The position numbers and the translations under genes were made by a program. From Anodontia alba (Eukaryota > Mollusca > Bivalvia > Lucinida > Lucinidae), in NCBI GenBank assembly GCA_964016985.1, contig OZ024834.1:82103211-82167210 (forward strand): 64,000 bases of DNA. Direction: 5' to 3'. The notes beneath the pieces are model-generated. The model had not been told where the DNA came from and ran no database searches. It saw only the letters and a list, made by a program, of their open reading frames with translations. Positions 1-10,660 of the stretch are shown one piece after another; position 1 is the stretch's first letter, and each line of letters begins with the position of its first letter.

Positions 1-790
1 GGTCACAGACAGTTCTTCTTGAGGGTGAGGAATTAGGATTGGTCTCAGTGACCTCTGGTGTGCCCATGGGCTCAGTCTTGGAGCATATCTTGTTTCTTGT
101 ATACATGAATGATCTTCATGAGACGCTGTCATCGCAGGTGCGCTTATTTGCCGGAGACACGGCTTTTTACCTAACAGCTGGAGGCTCTGACGATGGAACA
201 GTGCTACAAAATGACCCGGACAGACTGAGTGGGAGAGCCAGTGGGACGGAGTTCAACCGCTCTAGGTGCCAGGTGGCATGTGTGACAATAGCCAGGAAAG
301 CTGATACAGTGTACAGATTACATGGTCAGGTCTTGAAGGTTATCACAAATGCAAAATACTTGGAGGTTGATATTTCCAATGACCTATCCTGGAACTCCCA
401 CATAGACCGAATAACCGGAAATGATAACCGAACAATAGGTTACATAAAAGGAAGCATAAAATCTAAAAGCCCGAAAGTGATAGAAACAGCCTATAATACG
501 CTTGTCCGCCCTCAGCTGGAGTACGCTGGCCCCATTTGGGACTCCTACACCAAGGAAAAAGTACTCCAGTTTGAAAAAAAATTCCAAAGAAGGGCTGCAC
601 GCTAGCCCACTAGTAACTACAATTACAGGTCGAGTAACAGCCATGCTTGATCCGCTAGATTGGGGGACCCTTGAGCCGATATCGACGGGCAGATGCGCGC
701 TTATGTCTCTTTTATAAAACTGTCCATGGGTTTGTGACACATTTATAAGGATCATTAACCCAGTTAAGCCTGGCGTACCTATAAGGGACA
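1..790 (+). pseudogene. degenerate LINE reverse transcriptase fragment, C-terminal half
   Basis: Residues read from 39 show SGVPMGSVLEHILFLVYMND, the RT domain 4 signature (SGVPQGSVLGPLLF), then VRLFAGDTAFYL, where the catalytic FADD box has become FAGD, and SWNSHID and PQLEYAGPIWD, typical of CR1/Jockey-like LINEs. The frame breaks near 600 and continues one frame over (TAMLDPLDWGTLE to about 717). It lacks the endonuclease and fingers and carries a mutated active site, so it is dead. It runs off the left edge. Confidence 0.85.
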
Positions 791-792
791 TT

Positions 793-858
793 GGCAAACA
801 GCGTTGATTCAGATCAGATGCGCAGTATGCTGCGTCTGATCAGGATCTACACTGTTTA
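793..858. repeat. core palindrome, copy 1
   Basis: GGCAAACAGCG...CAGATCAGATGC, a short loop, then GCGTCTGATCAGG...CTACACTGTTTA. First copy of the recurrent core described in the findings; no terminal repeats are visible around it. Confidence 0.7.
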
Positions 859-869
859 CATTAAATTCA

Positions 870-1200
870 GAAATTTCTATAAAACTGGTAATAGTATAAC
901 TTAACCAGATACTCCTTACTTTGGAAATGGACCGATCCGAAGAGTAAAGATAGAAGAATGCATTCGGCATAAATGGCTTAATGTCACGGATGATAGCACA
1001 ATTTCAACAACGTTTGTTCTTTAACGTTAGTTGAGAAAGAACTCTGAAACCTATCATCGCCTTATCATGTCAGCCGAAGGATAATTTATCCTTAGTTCTC
1101 GGCCGGCACCGGGGCTTAAAAGTGGCCGCTCGGGGAGGTGTGACTAGGACTTGTTACATCAAAATATTGAGATTGTCTTCCTAAAAAGAATATTGTAACC
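870..1200. other. unassigned intergenic sequence
   Basis: No ORF, repeat or RNA signature recognised on either strand. Confidence 0.5.
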
Positions 1201-1205
1201 ATTTA

Positions 1206-1390
1206 CCAGCCATATTTTTTTCTACTTTTTTTTCATCTTTTTTTTTTTTTTTTTTTACCTTTTTCATATCTTTTTTTTTTTATTTCTTTTTCTTTATTTT
1301 TTTTTAATTATTATTTCTTTTTTTCCTGTTTTTTTTTTTTTATCATTTTTTTCTTCTTTGTTTTTTTCGTTTTCTTTTCTTTTGTAAACA
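1206..1390. repeat. T-rich low-complexity tract
   Basis: Runs of 5-22 T broken by single C, A or G. Shadow ORFs here are only poly-Lys on the reverse strand. Confidence 0.85.
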
Positions 1391-1446
1391 TATAAAATGT
1401 AATGTTTACCCCCTTTCAATCCTGCATACAAAACATACATCTTTGC

Positions 1447-1509
1447 AATGTGTAGAACCAGATGAGACGGCTCGTACTTAGCCGTGTCATCAAGATCTAC
1501 ACTGTTTGA
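1447..1509. repeat. core palindrome, degenerate copy
   Basis: GTAGAACCAGATGAGACGGC, a loop, then GCCGTGTCATCAAGATCTACACTG. Same layout as the other core copies with several mismatches. Confidence 0.55.
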
Positions 1510-1544
1510 CATTCCACCGTTGTTCACCGACAATGTCAAAGGAT

Positions 1545-1770
1545 CAACCGGCCAATTTAATGCCCAGACGGCATTCTAACGTTGGGCTAACGTTGAATAA
1601 TAGTTGTCAATTTCGTTGGCACAACGTAAACATTTAACGCTGGCCCAACGTAAATCTGCTCGTTGGGCCATCCTTGGGCCAACGTGTAGGTATTACGTTA
1701 GGTCAACGTATGTCAATGTTAATTACAACGTTGGGCCAACGTTAGCACAGTTTTAATGTTGGGTAAACGC
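1545..1770. repeat. array of CGTTGGGCCAACG motifs, block 1
   Basis: Self-complementary CGTTGGGCCAACG and variants (GTTGGGCTAACG, CGTTGGCACAACG, CTGGCCCAACG) recur at irregular spacing of 20-50 bp. The same motif returns at 2998-3040, 3203-3285 and 3696-3745, so it spans about 2.2 kb. Family unknown. Confidence 0.7.
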
Positions 1771-1845
1771 AGAAATCATGTATGATGCCAACCATTTTTT
1801 TTTGCCAGTGAAAAGGGACTGTTCCGACAGCAAATCAACATGTGA

Positions 1846-2526
1846 ATATAATTATATATTCGTTTTCAATTTAGGCAGCAATAATGAACTGCATAAGGCT
1901 AATCTGAGTCTTTGCTGGATGCATAGGTGACATTGTAGGTTTTGCTGTGTTCTGGCTCACTTGTGAGTTTGAAATTCTTACAGCACAGTATTATTTATGT
2001 GCTCTGGCTCATTTGTGATTCTGGCATAAAAGGTAAAAGAAAAGTTCAGCAGCCGCAGCCCTTCCCAGACACCAAGAGGAAGAGTCTCCACACGGCACAA
2101 ACACAACAGGCGAGGTATGCAAAAAAAGGTACTATATTTTTACAGCACAGTACTTTATTTTTTATGAATGTAAAATAGTATTTCACTAAAAAGCAGTGGT
2201 TTTACAATACAATTATTTTCTTTTTTAAAAATTGACATAGCTTTTTTTCTCTCCTCAGTCCCCTAGGAGGAGTCTGATCAGAGTCTACACTGTTTTCCGT
2301 GAAAGTGTTTTTGACCCATTACTCTAGTAAAACATTGTTTGTGCTGTAAGACTGTCAAAATCACAAATGAGCCAGAGCACAGCAAAACCTACAATGTCAC
2401 ATGGGCATCAAACTAAGACTCGGATCAGCGTGCACAACTGCACAGTCTGATAAGGGGCTCTCATATCCGACACATGCAGTTCATTATTTTTGCCTAGATT
2501 AGAAATGAATATATAATATATTTATA
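1846..2526. mobile_element. inverted-repeat element with arms of about 180 bp
   Basis: Left arm 1846-2040 and right arm 2325-2526 are reverse complements: TGACATTGTAGGTTTTGCTG and CTGGCTCA..TTGTGA on the left reappear inverted on the right, as do AATGAACTGCAT and the AT-rich outer ends. The middle (2264-2297) carries a half core palindrome (CTGATCAGAGTCTACACTG). Probably a foldback MITE; no coding capacity. Confidence 0.7.
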
Positions 2527-2539
2527 CTGGTATATAAAA

Positions 2540-2990
2540 ATCTTAATCCTTTTTCTTTAAATCACATCTTGAGACCTTTGCTGGTGCATTCATTCAGAGA
2601 GTCAGAACTCAAATGGTATAAAGGCTAGCTTTAGGGATAGTCGAAAGTGTTATAAAATCTTTGATAGATGGTAACAGTAATGAACAAGATTACTCCAAGG
2701 TATTGGGTTACTAATTAATATAGCAAGTTTTATTGGTCACATTGGCGCTGGACCAGAAAGCCAGTAATAAAGATTACTTCATACTGTGTTTGTGCCTTAT
2801 GCACATGGTACATTAATACGCTAAGTAAATCGGTAGCTTGTATTAACTGAACTACAATTTGTTAGATAAAAGACTTTTTTATATTTTGTTTTGTAATATA
2901 AATATATACATCTTTTCCTTCTCTCCAACGGATTTAATAAATTCAATAATACATGAGCACTCATATAAGCTCCTCTATGTATTCATATTA
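2540..2990. other. unassigned intergenic sequence
   Basis: AT-rich sequence with no recognised repeat or coding signal. Confidence 0.5.
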
Positions 2991-2997
2991 TTCAGGG

Positions 2998-3745
2998 TAT
3001 GCTGGGCCAACGTTGGCACAACGTTGATCCAACGTTTAACGCTTTGGATTTACAGCCTCAGTTACTGATCCACACTACCAATTTTATTTCGATTTAAAAC
3101 ATGAAAATCAAAATTATGCTTACCGGTTGATATATGAAATCGGATTTTGGTAACATTTTTGTCACTTTAGCAGAATCAGCAACAGAAAAAAATGCTTACC
3201 TTGGCCATACGTTGGCCCAACATTATACAAGGAGTATATGATCTGCATATTTTTGGTAACGTTGAGCCAACGTTGGGCCAACCTTACACCAGATATAAAA
3301 TAAAACTGTTTATTTCCAGTATTTTGCATAACGTTTGCCCATTATTTTGCCGACTATGACATTATTTTACTATCTATCTATCTACTGATAGTGCATCACC
3401 CCCTCGCGGGGATTATGTGCAGGTGTCCGGTGTGCTTCAGACCGTGCGTCAGTGCAGTGAAAGTTAAAAATAAGACAAAGAGGTGAAATATAGTGAGGAT
3501 GAAATAAAGATGATAGGTTAAAATGTTAAAAGTCTGATCAAGACAAAGGGCAAAGATAAATTGTCAAAAACTGGCTTAGAGATAATTCATTAGCCACACT
3601 GATGAAGCTCAAATAACAGAAAGGCCTCTGTGGCACTAAATTATGTATAGTTAAGCTTATATTAATATCATGGTAAGTCAGCATTGGACAGCCAACGGAT
3701 ACCAATCAGCCAACGATACAACTCAATGCCAACGTTGGGCCAACG
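2998..3745. repeat. CGTTGGGCCAACG motif blocks 2-4 with unassigned spacers
   Basis: Clusters of the motif at 2998-3040 (GGGCCAACGTTGGCACAACG), 3203-3285 and 3696-3745. Between them lie unassigned AT-rich sequence and a 64-bp segment (3600-3663) that recurs at 10334-10397. Confidence 0.6.
3600..3663 (+). repeat. 64-bp dispersed segment, copy 1
   Basis: Begins TGATGAAGCTCAAATAACAG, contains GGCCTCTGTGGCACTAAATT and ends AAGCTTATATT. It is about 90% identical to 10334-10397, where it interrupts a tandem repeat, which shows it is a discrete unit. Confidence 0.7.
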
Positions 3746-3749
3746 GTGT

Positions 3750-4075
3750 CATGCTATCTGGGACACTATCTAAAACAGGTAAATGAACTAACGAGATAAA
3801 TAAAGTCATTTGCTAAGAGCATGTGTTTTCATACCTCACAAATAATGGCGTAATCAAGGTGATTAATGGCATGGATCACAACAGGGTAAACTTTATTCAC
3901 CTTGATAAAAAGAATCCAATGGAAGCCGACATCGATTCACGAAACAAATATTTTCTTTTTTCTTTCTTTCCTTTCCTTTCTTCGTCTTCCTTTTCCCTTA
4001 TAATTTCACAAATATTAATATGCGATCATATTGTATTTTATTACTAATGGTTCTTCCTTTTTTGTTGATTACTCT
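3750..4075. other. unassigned intergenic sequence
   Basis: No gene or repeat recognised; includes a pyrimidine-rich stretch at 3950-4000. Confidence 0.45.
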
Positions 4076-4077
4076 CG

Positions 4078-4085
4078 CCTCTCTT

Positions 4086-4119
<34 letters not shown>

Positions 4120-4122
4120 TCA
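4078..4122. repeat. (CT)n microsatellite
   Basis: About 20 CT units with one GT interruption. Confidence 0.95.
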
Positions 4123-4407
4123 CGCACGCGCCCGCCCGTCTTTGCATAAAATGCATTTATTTTTCGTTCGCCAGTAACTGCAACTGCCATGCTTGAAAAC
4201 GGTGTTTGTATTCTTACTTAAACTGCATTTTCTCCATATATGTACAAATGTTCATAACCTGTTTTAATATTTTATTCATATCTTGGAGCCAATATAAGGT
4301 CCGAGTTCACACACAAGGTACTGCGAAACAGGCCAAGTTGTGGAGGTAACGACCAGGGAGAAATGGTATGGGGGCGAAACGTCTATAGGGGAGAAATGGT
4401 ATTGTGT

Positions 4408-4461
4408 TTTTTTTTTTTTTTGTTTTTTTTTTTTTTTGGGGGGGGGGGGTGGGGGGGGGGA
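4408..4461. repeat. poly-T followed by poly-G tract
   Basis: Long T runs abut a G run of about 20 bp with single T/A interruptions, then a G-rich stretch to about 4560. The G-rich strand could form G-quadruplexes. Confidence 0.9.
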
Positions 4462-4627
4462 GGAGGACGAAACGACCAGGGGTGAAAATAGAGGCAAAAC
4501 AACTTGGCGGGGTGGAGGGGGTAGGGGGTAGGGGCGGGGGCGGGGAACGACTAGGAGGAGGTACGTCTTGGGAGCCGGCGAAACGTAGATTCTGATAAAA
4601 TTACGCGACGCGTGCGCTCGGTGCCGG

Positions 4628-4725
4628 GTGAAATCGGCACATAGCAAACTCGGCACATAACCAACTCGGCACATAACCAACTCGGCCCATACCATCTCGG
4701 CACATTGCAAACTCGGCACAATAAT
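4628..4725. repeat. ACTCGGCACATA tandem array, left arm
   Basis: Four to five copies of a 17-18-bp unit, CTCGGCACATAACCAA alternating with CTCGGCACATAGCAAA. An inverted array of the same units lies at 7593-7668. Confidence 0.85.
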
Positions 4726-5154
4726 ATAGTTATATATCTGTGCATTTATGCGTCTATTTTAGATGTAGTTTACACTTTTTATAGATAATTATAAAAAGGA
4801 AAAGTTAGGAAAGATAAATTTACTTCTTTATTTTTCTTCAAATTATATCTTTAACCATTCAGTAGGCCATGAAATTGTATAATTGTTAGTCTAATAGATT
4901 ACTTAGGTATACAGAGGTATGTATATACCAGTTTTTCTTATTTGTATTCTAAAACATAGACTATGTATACTTCAAGTTAGAAATCAAAATATATGTTTTT
5001 CAGCAGTGATCAGAAAAATATCTGAGTTTTTCATCTGAAAATTTCCTTTTAATTTTTATGGCCCATTTTTACGCTTGTATAATTTTGACCCCCGCCCCCC
5101 TCCCCTCTAAAACCCACTTTTATGTAGTGAAACTTGGGTTTACAGGGTTAAACA

Positions 5155-5215
5155 TTATTTTTCTTATTTCTGCTAAAAATAGATTGTGGGTACTCGTTAG
5201 AACCGCCTCAACGAG
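5155..5215. repeat. half copy of the stem MITE
   Basis: TTCTTATTTCTGC...GATTGTGGGTACTCGTTAGA matches one arm of the stem MITE family seen complete at 9582-9699. Similar half copies lie near 6778-6805 and 7400-7465. Confidence 0.55.
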
Positions 5216-5324
5216 ACTAAATGTTCAGTTCAGATTAAAGTGCTAATCGGTATGAATTGGATTGAGGTTGCTTAGAAATTCTATTTGTCTGCTTTTTTTA
5301 TCTTTTAGTAAAAATTATTAATAA

Positions 5325-6640
5325 GTCTTTGTTTTGCTCATTGTTTAATTAAACAATAAACTCTAGATGAACAACGGTCCATAGAAACACCCCAAACCAC
5401 CCCAAAACATCCATAACCCCCTCTCCCCCCCCACCACCACCCTTAACCCCCCCCCCCCCCCCCAAACCACTCTTGTATGATAGGGTAGGGTCAGGGTAGG
5501 GTCAGATAGAGATGGGTTAGGTGTGTTGAAGTGGCCCGTGGTGGGTTTGGGTTAACTGGGTAGAATACAGTATGTCCAAAACCGTCAAGCAAGCCACCCC
5601 AAACCACCTCAAACATGTTAATAAAACCAAATAGCAAGACTTAAAGCATAAATTAATATTAAAGTTACAACTATAGAAACAAAAAAAAAAAAAAAAAAAA
5701 AAAAAAATAATAATAATAATAATAATTTTCATCAAAGAACGATCATGTAAACGAACTTGGGTGAATGAATGTGTGAAAAAAAAAAAAAAGAATGAAAGAA
5801 TAGAAAGCAGAAAACTGGAATAACATCTAAAAAGGTTGATATTAATTAAATGTGATGCAGAAAAATGGTCCAAAATATATATTATTGTATAAAATATTTG
5901 ATTTTTATGTGATAAGTTTTAGCGATAAAATAATATCGAGTAAGGCCTAATTAACACGTAATGAAATGTACTCCTTATTATCATAATTTTTTATTTAATT
6001 ATATTTACATGAACATAATTGTTTAACTTGGTGTTGACATTGACTGGCACCAGCGTCATAGCCTTTGTTCCCTTATTTATTTATTTATTTTTCATTTTTA
6101 TTATTTTTTTGTTTGTTTCTTATTTTTCAGGGAAGATAGACTTAATAACAAAGTTTGGTTTTGAAGAGGTGCCGTCTGAAATCTACTTACCTATCATTAA
6201 GTGATTATATTCACTTAAGTGTCAACTTTAATCACTTAAGTGTCAGCTTTGTTTGAGTGAATTTTGGTAACGGTTATATGAAGCTGATTGAATCACGTCT
6301 TGCCATCAGTGTTCTGATACCCTATATTACTATCAATCTCTACACTGTCATACAGGGGTGAATTAAGGCAGTTTGGGGTGCTTTAATCAATTATGAACAC
6401 ACTATAATGAGGTTTGGGGTGGTTACCTTGGCAGTGTGGGGTGCTGTACATAACCCCAGCCCTTCTTACTTTCAAGATATATCTCTGCGCAACCTAATCT
6501 GACTCTACCCTATCATACAAGACTGTTTTTTTGTTTTTTTTTGTAGGGTGGTGGTGGTGGGGATTTAATGATGGTTTGGGTGTTTTGGTGTGGTTTGGGA
6601 TGTTTCTATGGACCCGATGAACAAAGCGAATTCAGAAAGT
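5325..6640. mobile_element. element with inverted CCCCAAACCACC-rich ends
   Basis: Left end (5380-5500) has CCATAGAAACACCCCAAACC then ACCACCACCCTTAAC; the right end (6520-6625) has the inverse, GGTGGTGGTGGGGA and GGTTTGGGATGTTTCTATGG. Both sides also carry TGTATGATAGGGTAG in opposite orientation (5473 and 6510). The interior (5640-6300) is AT-rich with a poly-A tract at 5680-5708 and no gene. Class unknown. Confidence 0.55.
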
Positions 6641-7580
6641 CGGAATTTATTTCGAACCTGTAAATGTGAATATGGAGAAACGAGATTCCTGGAATCGCCA
6701 AACTTCTATCAGCCGTCCTTTTGAGTTAATAAAGATCTACAAAAGGTATAACCTAGTGATAAAAGGGGATATATACTTTTTTCTTCTTCTTATTTCTGCT
6801 CTAAAAAGCCTTAAAGGTAGACTATTGATCCTCATTACCATTTGTTGCATGTGCGAACAGCGAAGGTTCAAGTGGCCCAGCGCATCCACGCAGTCTCGCC
6901 AAAACCTTCGCTGTTTGCTCACCTAAGCTGTAGGTCATGAGTAACATTCAGCCAAAGAACCAAAGTTCTTGATCTTCTAAGGCGCTGAGCATGCACACTG
7001 AAAGTTTGACCGTATGGGCTGTCCGAATGATCCCTTTTCTTCGTCGTGGCTCATACTATATTTTTTTTTCATATTTCAATTCTGTAAGATAGTCTGAGGG
7101 AACTATGTGCCCCACCTTAGTATTTGAGCCCCGTCGTGAGAAACCCCCCCCCCCTCCCTCACGGGGTCACCTGCAAATTGCATGTGCTAACAATAAAGGT
7201 GCAGATCAACCGTGCAGTCTGATCAATGCTTTTGTTGTTCGCTACTTGGAAAGTATGATTACTTAGGTTGCTGTATGCCAAACACTCGTGGGTTTTGAGA
7301 CTGAGCAGGCCAGTTTTTGTCTAACCTGATCGATCGGAACCTTCGAAGACAAGTTTTCAAGCGACGATGCCCAAAAAGTAAAACAGGTGGTTTCCAGGAG
7401 TATATTTTATTTCTGCTCAAAATCATAGATTGTAGTTGCTCGATAGAATCGCTTCTAAGCATGAAATTTATATTGTAAATATTTGCCACATTCAAGTTAA
7501 AATGATTAAAGTTCAAAGGCAACCTTTAATTGGTTGTTTGTAACGGTGGATTATTCAACATAACAACAGATAATTGGACT
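6640..7580. other. repeat debris, no gene
   Basis: Contains an inverted pair (GAACAGCGAAGGTTC at 6853 and AACCTTCGCTGTTTGC at 6902) resembling a diverged core palindrome, and stem-MITE half copies. No coding signal. Confidence 0.5.
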
Positions 7581-7592
7581 AATCAGTTACTT

Positions 7593-7668
7593 ATGGGTCG
7601 AGTTGGTTATGTGCCGAGTTTGCTATGTGCCGAGTTGGTTATGTGCCGAGTTTGCTATGTGCCGAGTT
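7593..7668. repeat. TATGTGCCGAGTT tandem array, right arm
   Basis: Four units of about 18 bp, TTGGTTATGTGCCGAG alternating with TTTGCTATGTGCCGAG, the reverse complement of the array at 4628-4725. The pair could mark the ends of a segment of about 3 kb. Confidence 0.85.
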
Positions 7669-7689
7669 GTCCCACAATCGTGCGCTCGA

Positions 7690-8040
7690 AAGGCCTAATC
7701 AAATCCGTCTTTAATTGTGTAGTGCGCGAATTTTGAAGTTGTTTCCCTTGGTAGCAATCCCGATGGTCTGAATTAATAAAAATTGATGCACCCGTTGAAA
7801 AAACCCCGCTCTGCACATATGCCAGAATCAGATCAGATCGTTTGTGATGGTTTGGTGCGTTTCAACGGACAAATCCTTTTTTACGACAGCACCTTCGCGC
7901 CAACATCATTAATTCTATGAAATTGTTATTCGTAATGATACGTCTAATGACATTCATTCACCAGGGATGAACCAGTGAATAATTTAGCTGCTGACAAGCG
8001 TGAAGTGGTAACTGCTCTCAGCAGCAGGTGGCTTTGAACT
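7690..8040. other. unassigned intergenic sequence
   Basis: No feature recognised before the LINE fragment that follows. Confidence 0.45.
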
Positions 8041-8044
8041 TTCA

Positions 8045-8660
8045 ACCACAACACATGTGAAAACGACCTGGAAGAAGTTCAAGGATCTGCTACCAGTTCT
8101 CTCTTCACGCCACCTCTTTTTCAAAACACGTGGCCGTGTGTACAGCTCTTGTGTGCTGAGTGCAATGCTCCATGCCAGGGAGACTTGGCCATTGACAAAA
8201 CCAAACCTCCAGCGTCTGCAGCGAAATGACAGGGCAATGATCAGACAGATCTGCAATGTCAGACCGCAAGACATTGTCACCACCAGGTCCAATGAGCTAT
8301 TTGTGCGGCTTGGCATTGAGGATCTGGACCAGATTCTGAAGGAGAGAAGACTCCGATGGTATGGATAGTGGAACGCTCCAATGGTGCAGTCAAGACAGCC
8401 TTTGACATACAGGTTGATGGAAAGCGTGGGCCTGGGAGGCCCAAGATGGCATGGAAACAGCTGACAGAGAGGGATTGCAGAGAATAGAAGCTCTCGGTCA
8501 TCAACTTTCATGATAGATGTACCTGGAGATCTGGTGTGAGATCTGCCATGCGTGCAGCAAGCCAGCTATCTGGAAGGGGACCCTCTGGTGTGGATGTTGC
8601 CCCTGTACCTGCACCTGCACATTAATCAAAAATCTGATTATGATATATGATGATATGATA
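8045..8660 (+). pseudogene. LINE 3' end: RT C-terminus remnant and tail
   Basis: Translation gives KTTWKKFKDLLPVLSSRHLF, then LQRLQRNDRAMIRQICNVRP and LDQILKERRLRWYG, the C-terminal region of LINE reverse transcriptases (the LRERRLRWYGHV motif). A stop at 8368 and frame changes follow, but GPGRPK-like and CTWRSGVRSAM-like coding persists to about 8625. It ends in a TGATATGA-type microsatellite (8637-8660), as LINE 3' tails do. Truncated and dead; a different family from 1-790. Confidence 0.85.
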
Positions 8661-10205
8661 TGGTGCTAAATGAATTTAGAATAAAGCAGAGTGGCAAACC
8701 AGTTACTGACCCAGAGGGTGCTAAAGGAATTATGAATGAAGTAGCCATCCATGTGAAACCAGTAGTTGTCCCAGAGGGTTGTAAAGGAATTACAAATAAA
8801 GTATATAATATAGCTATTTGAAACCAGTGATTTCCCCAGAGGGCACTAAAGTAAAGGAATTACCAGTACAGTAAAGTAGACAGCTAGGTGAAACCAGTTA
8901 TTGCCCTTGAGGGTGCTAAATGAATTAAGAATAAAGTAGCCATCCATGTGAAACCAATTATTGTCCCAGAAGGTGCTAAAGGAATTAAAAATAAAGTAGA
9001 CAGCTGTTTGAAACCAGATATTGCGCCAGATGGTGCTAAAGGAATTACAAGTAAAGTAGACAGCCATGTGAAACCAGTTATTACCCCAGAGGATGCTAAA
9101 AGAATTTAGGATAAAATATACAGCCCTGTGAAATCAATTATTGTCCCAGAGGATGCTAAAAAGAATTTAGAATCTAATAGACAGCCATGTGAATCAGTTA
9201 ATTATCATCTCAGAGGGGGCTAAAAGAATTTAGAATCAAGTAGACAGCCATGTGAAATCAGTTATTGTCCCAGAGGGTGCTAAAAGAATTTAGAATAAAG
9301 TAGACAGCCATGTGAATCAGTTATTGTCCCAGAGGGTGCTAAAAGAATTTAGAATAAAGTAGACAACCCTGTGAAATCAATTATTGTCCCAGAAGGTGCT
9401 AAAAGAATTTAGAATAAAGTAGAGAGCCATGTGAATCAGTTATTGTCCCAGAGGGGGCTAAAAGAATTTAGAATCAAGTAGACAGCCATGTTAAATCAGT
9501 TATTGTCCCAGAGGGTGCTAAAAGAATTAAGAAATTCATAGCACTAATTAAGGTGCTTTTTTCAATCCAGAAGTATTGATATTTTTCTTATTTCTCCACA
9601 AAAACATATGTTGTGGATACTCATTAGAAGCACCTCGCTGAGGCGCTTCTAATGAGTACCCACAACATATGTTTTTGTGGAGAAATAAGAAAAATATTTA
9701 CCGGATACCCTCCCTTATCTAGACCTATGAGAATAGAGTAGAGAGCCATGTGAAATCAATTATTGTTCGAGAGGGTGCTAAAAGAATTTAGAATAAAGTA
9801 GACAGCCATGTGAATCATTCATTGTCCCAGAGGGTGCTAAAAGAATTAAGAATAAAGTAGACAGCCATGTGAAATCAATTATTGTCCCAGAGGGTGCTAA
9901 AATAATTTAGAATAAAGTAGACAGCCATGTGAATCAGTTATTGTCCCAGAGGGTGCTAAAAGAATTTAGAATAATTATTGTCCCAGAGGGTGCTAAAATA
10001 ATTTAGAATAAAGTAGACAGCCATGTGAATCAGTTATTGTCCCAGAGGGTGCTAAAAGAATTTAGAATAAAGTAGACAGCCATGTGAATTATTTACAGTC
10101 CCAGAGGTGCTAAAAGAATTTAGAATAAAGTAGACAGCAATGTGAATCATTTATTGTCCCAGAGGGTGCTAAAGGAATTAGTGATAAAGCAGACATCCTT
10201 GTAAA
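8660..10205. repeat. 59-bp minisatellite, about 23 copies, split by a MITE
   Basis: Unit roughly AGTAGACAGCCATGTGAATC then AGTTATTGTCCCAGAGGGTG then CTAAAAGAATTTAGAATAA. Units are diverged at the left edge (8660-9060) and near-identical in the middle. A palindromic MITE at about 9540-9727 interrupts the array. Likely a satellite-like expansion; no coding role. Confidence 0.9.
9540..9727. mobile_element. stem MITE (complete, near-perfect palindrome)
   Basis: Arms 9582-9641 and 9642-9699 are almost perfect reverse complements. The key string is ACATATGTTGTGG..ACTCATTAGAAGC and its inverse, flanked by TTTCTTATTTCTCCAC. It ends TTATCTAGACCTATGA, the terminal sequence shared with other copies. 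Transcripts would fold into a hairpin with about 58 bp per arm. Confidence 0.9.
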
Positions 10206-10249
10206 ACCAGCTATGCCTTTGAATTACACAATCACCAAGTGCATGTATT

Positions 10250-10660
10250 TTCATTTCCGGACGATAACTTGTATAAATATCAATGGAATTTCACTAAACT
10301 TGGTATGTCCATTGATATTGTGGAGATCTGGTTTGATGAAGTTTAAATAACAGAAAGGCCTCTGTGGCACTAAATTAGGTATAGTTAAGCTCATATTGGG
10401 ATTGCTAATGGGCAAATTTCGTCAGTTTTTGACGAGTTATCTGCCCAAAACATGCCCGTATTTTTGTTTCTGGACGATAACTTCAGTAAATGTCAATGGT
10501 TTTTTGCCAAAGTTGGTATGTGCATTGGTATTGTGGAGATCTGGTTTGGGATTGCTAATGGGCAAATTTATCAATTTTTGATGGAGTTATCAGCCCGAGA
10601 CATGTCCATATTTTCGTTTCCATACAATAACTTGAGTGAATGTTGATGGATTTTCACCAA
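10250..10660 (+). repeat. HINE-like tandem units (type CCGGACGATAACTTG)
   Basis: Three units of about 150 bp: CCGGACGATAACTTG..., ATTGTGGAGATCTGGTTTGG, ATTGCTAATGGGCAAATTT, GAGTTATCTGCCC. The same unit builds 39901-40460. Copy 2 carries the 64-bp insertion at 10334-10397. Confidence 0.8.
10334..10397 (+). repeat. 64-bp dispersed segment, copy 2
   Basis: Interrupts GATCTGGTTT|GGGATTGC of the surrounding tandem unit, so it arrived as a unit. About 90% identical to 3600-3663. Confidence 0.7.

Noticed and set aside
4276..4719. 147-codon reverse open frame
   Set aside because: Translates poly-T/poly-G tracts (poly-Lys, poly-Pro) and the CTCGGCACATA array; low complexity, not a gene.
5484..5520. 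Telomeric repeat (GGGTAGGGTCAGGGTAGGGTC)
   Set aside because: Not TTAGGG, only about 40 bp, and part of the inverted ends of a 1.3-kb element.
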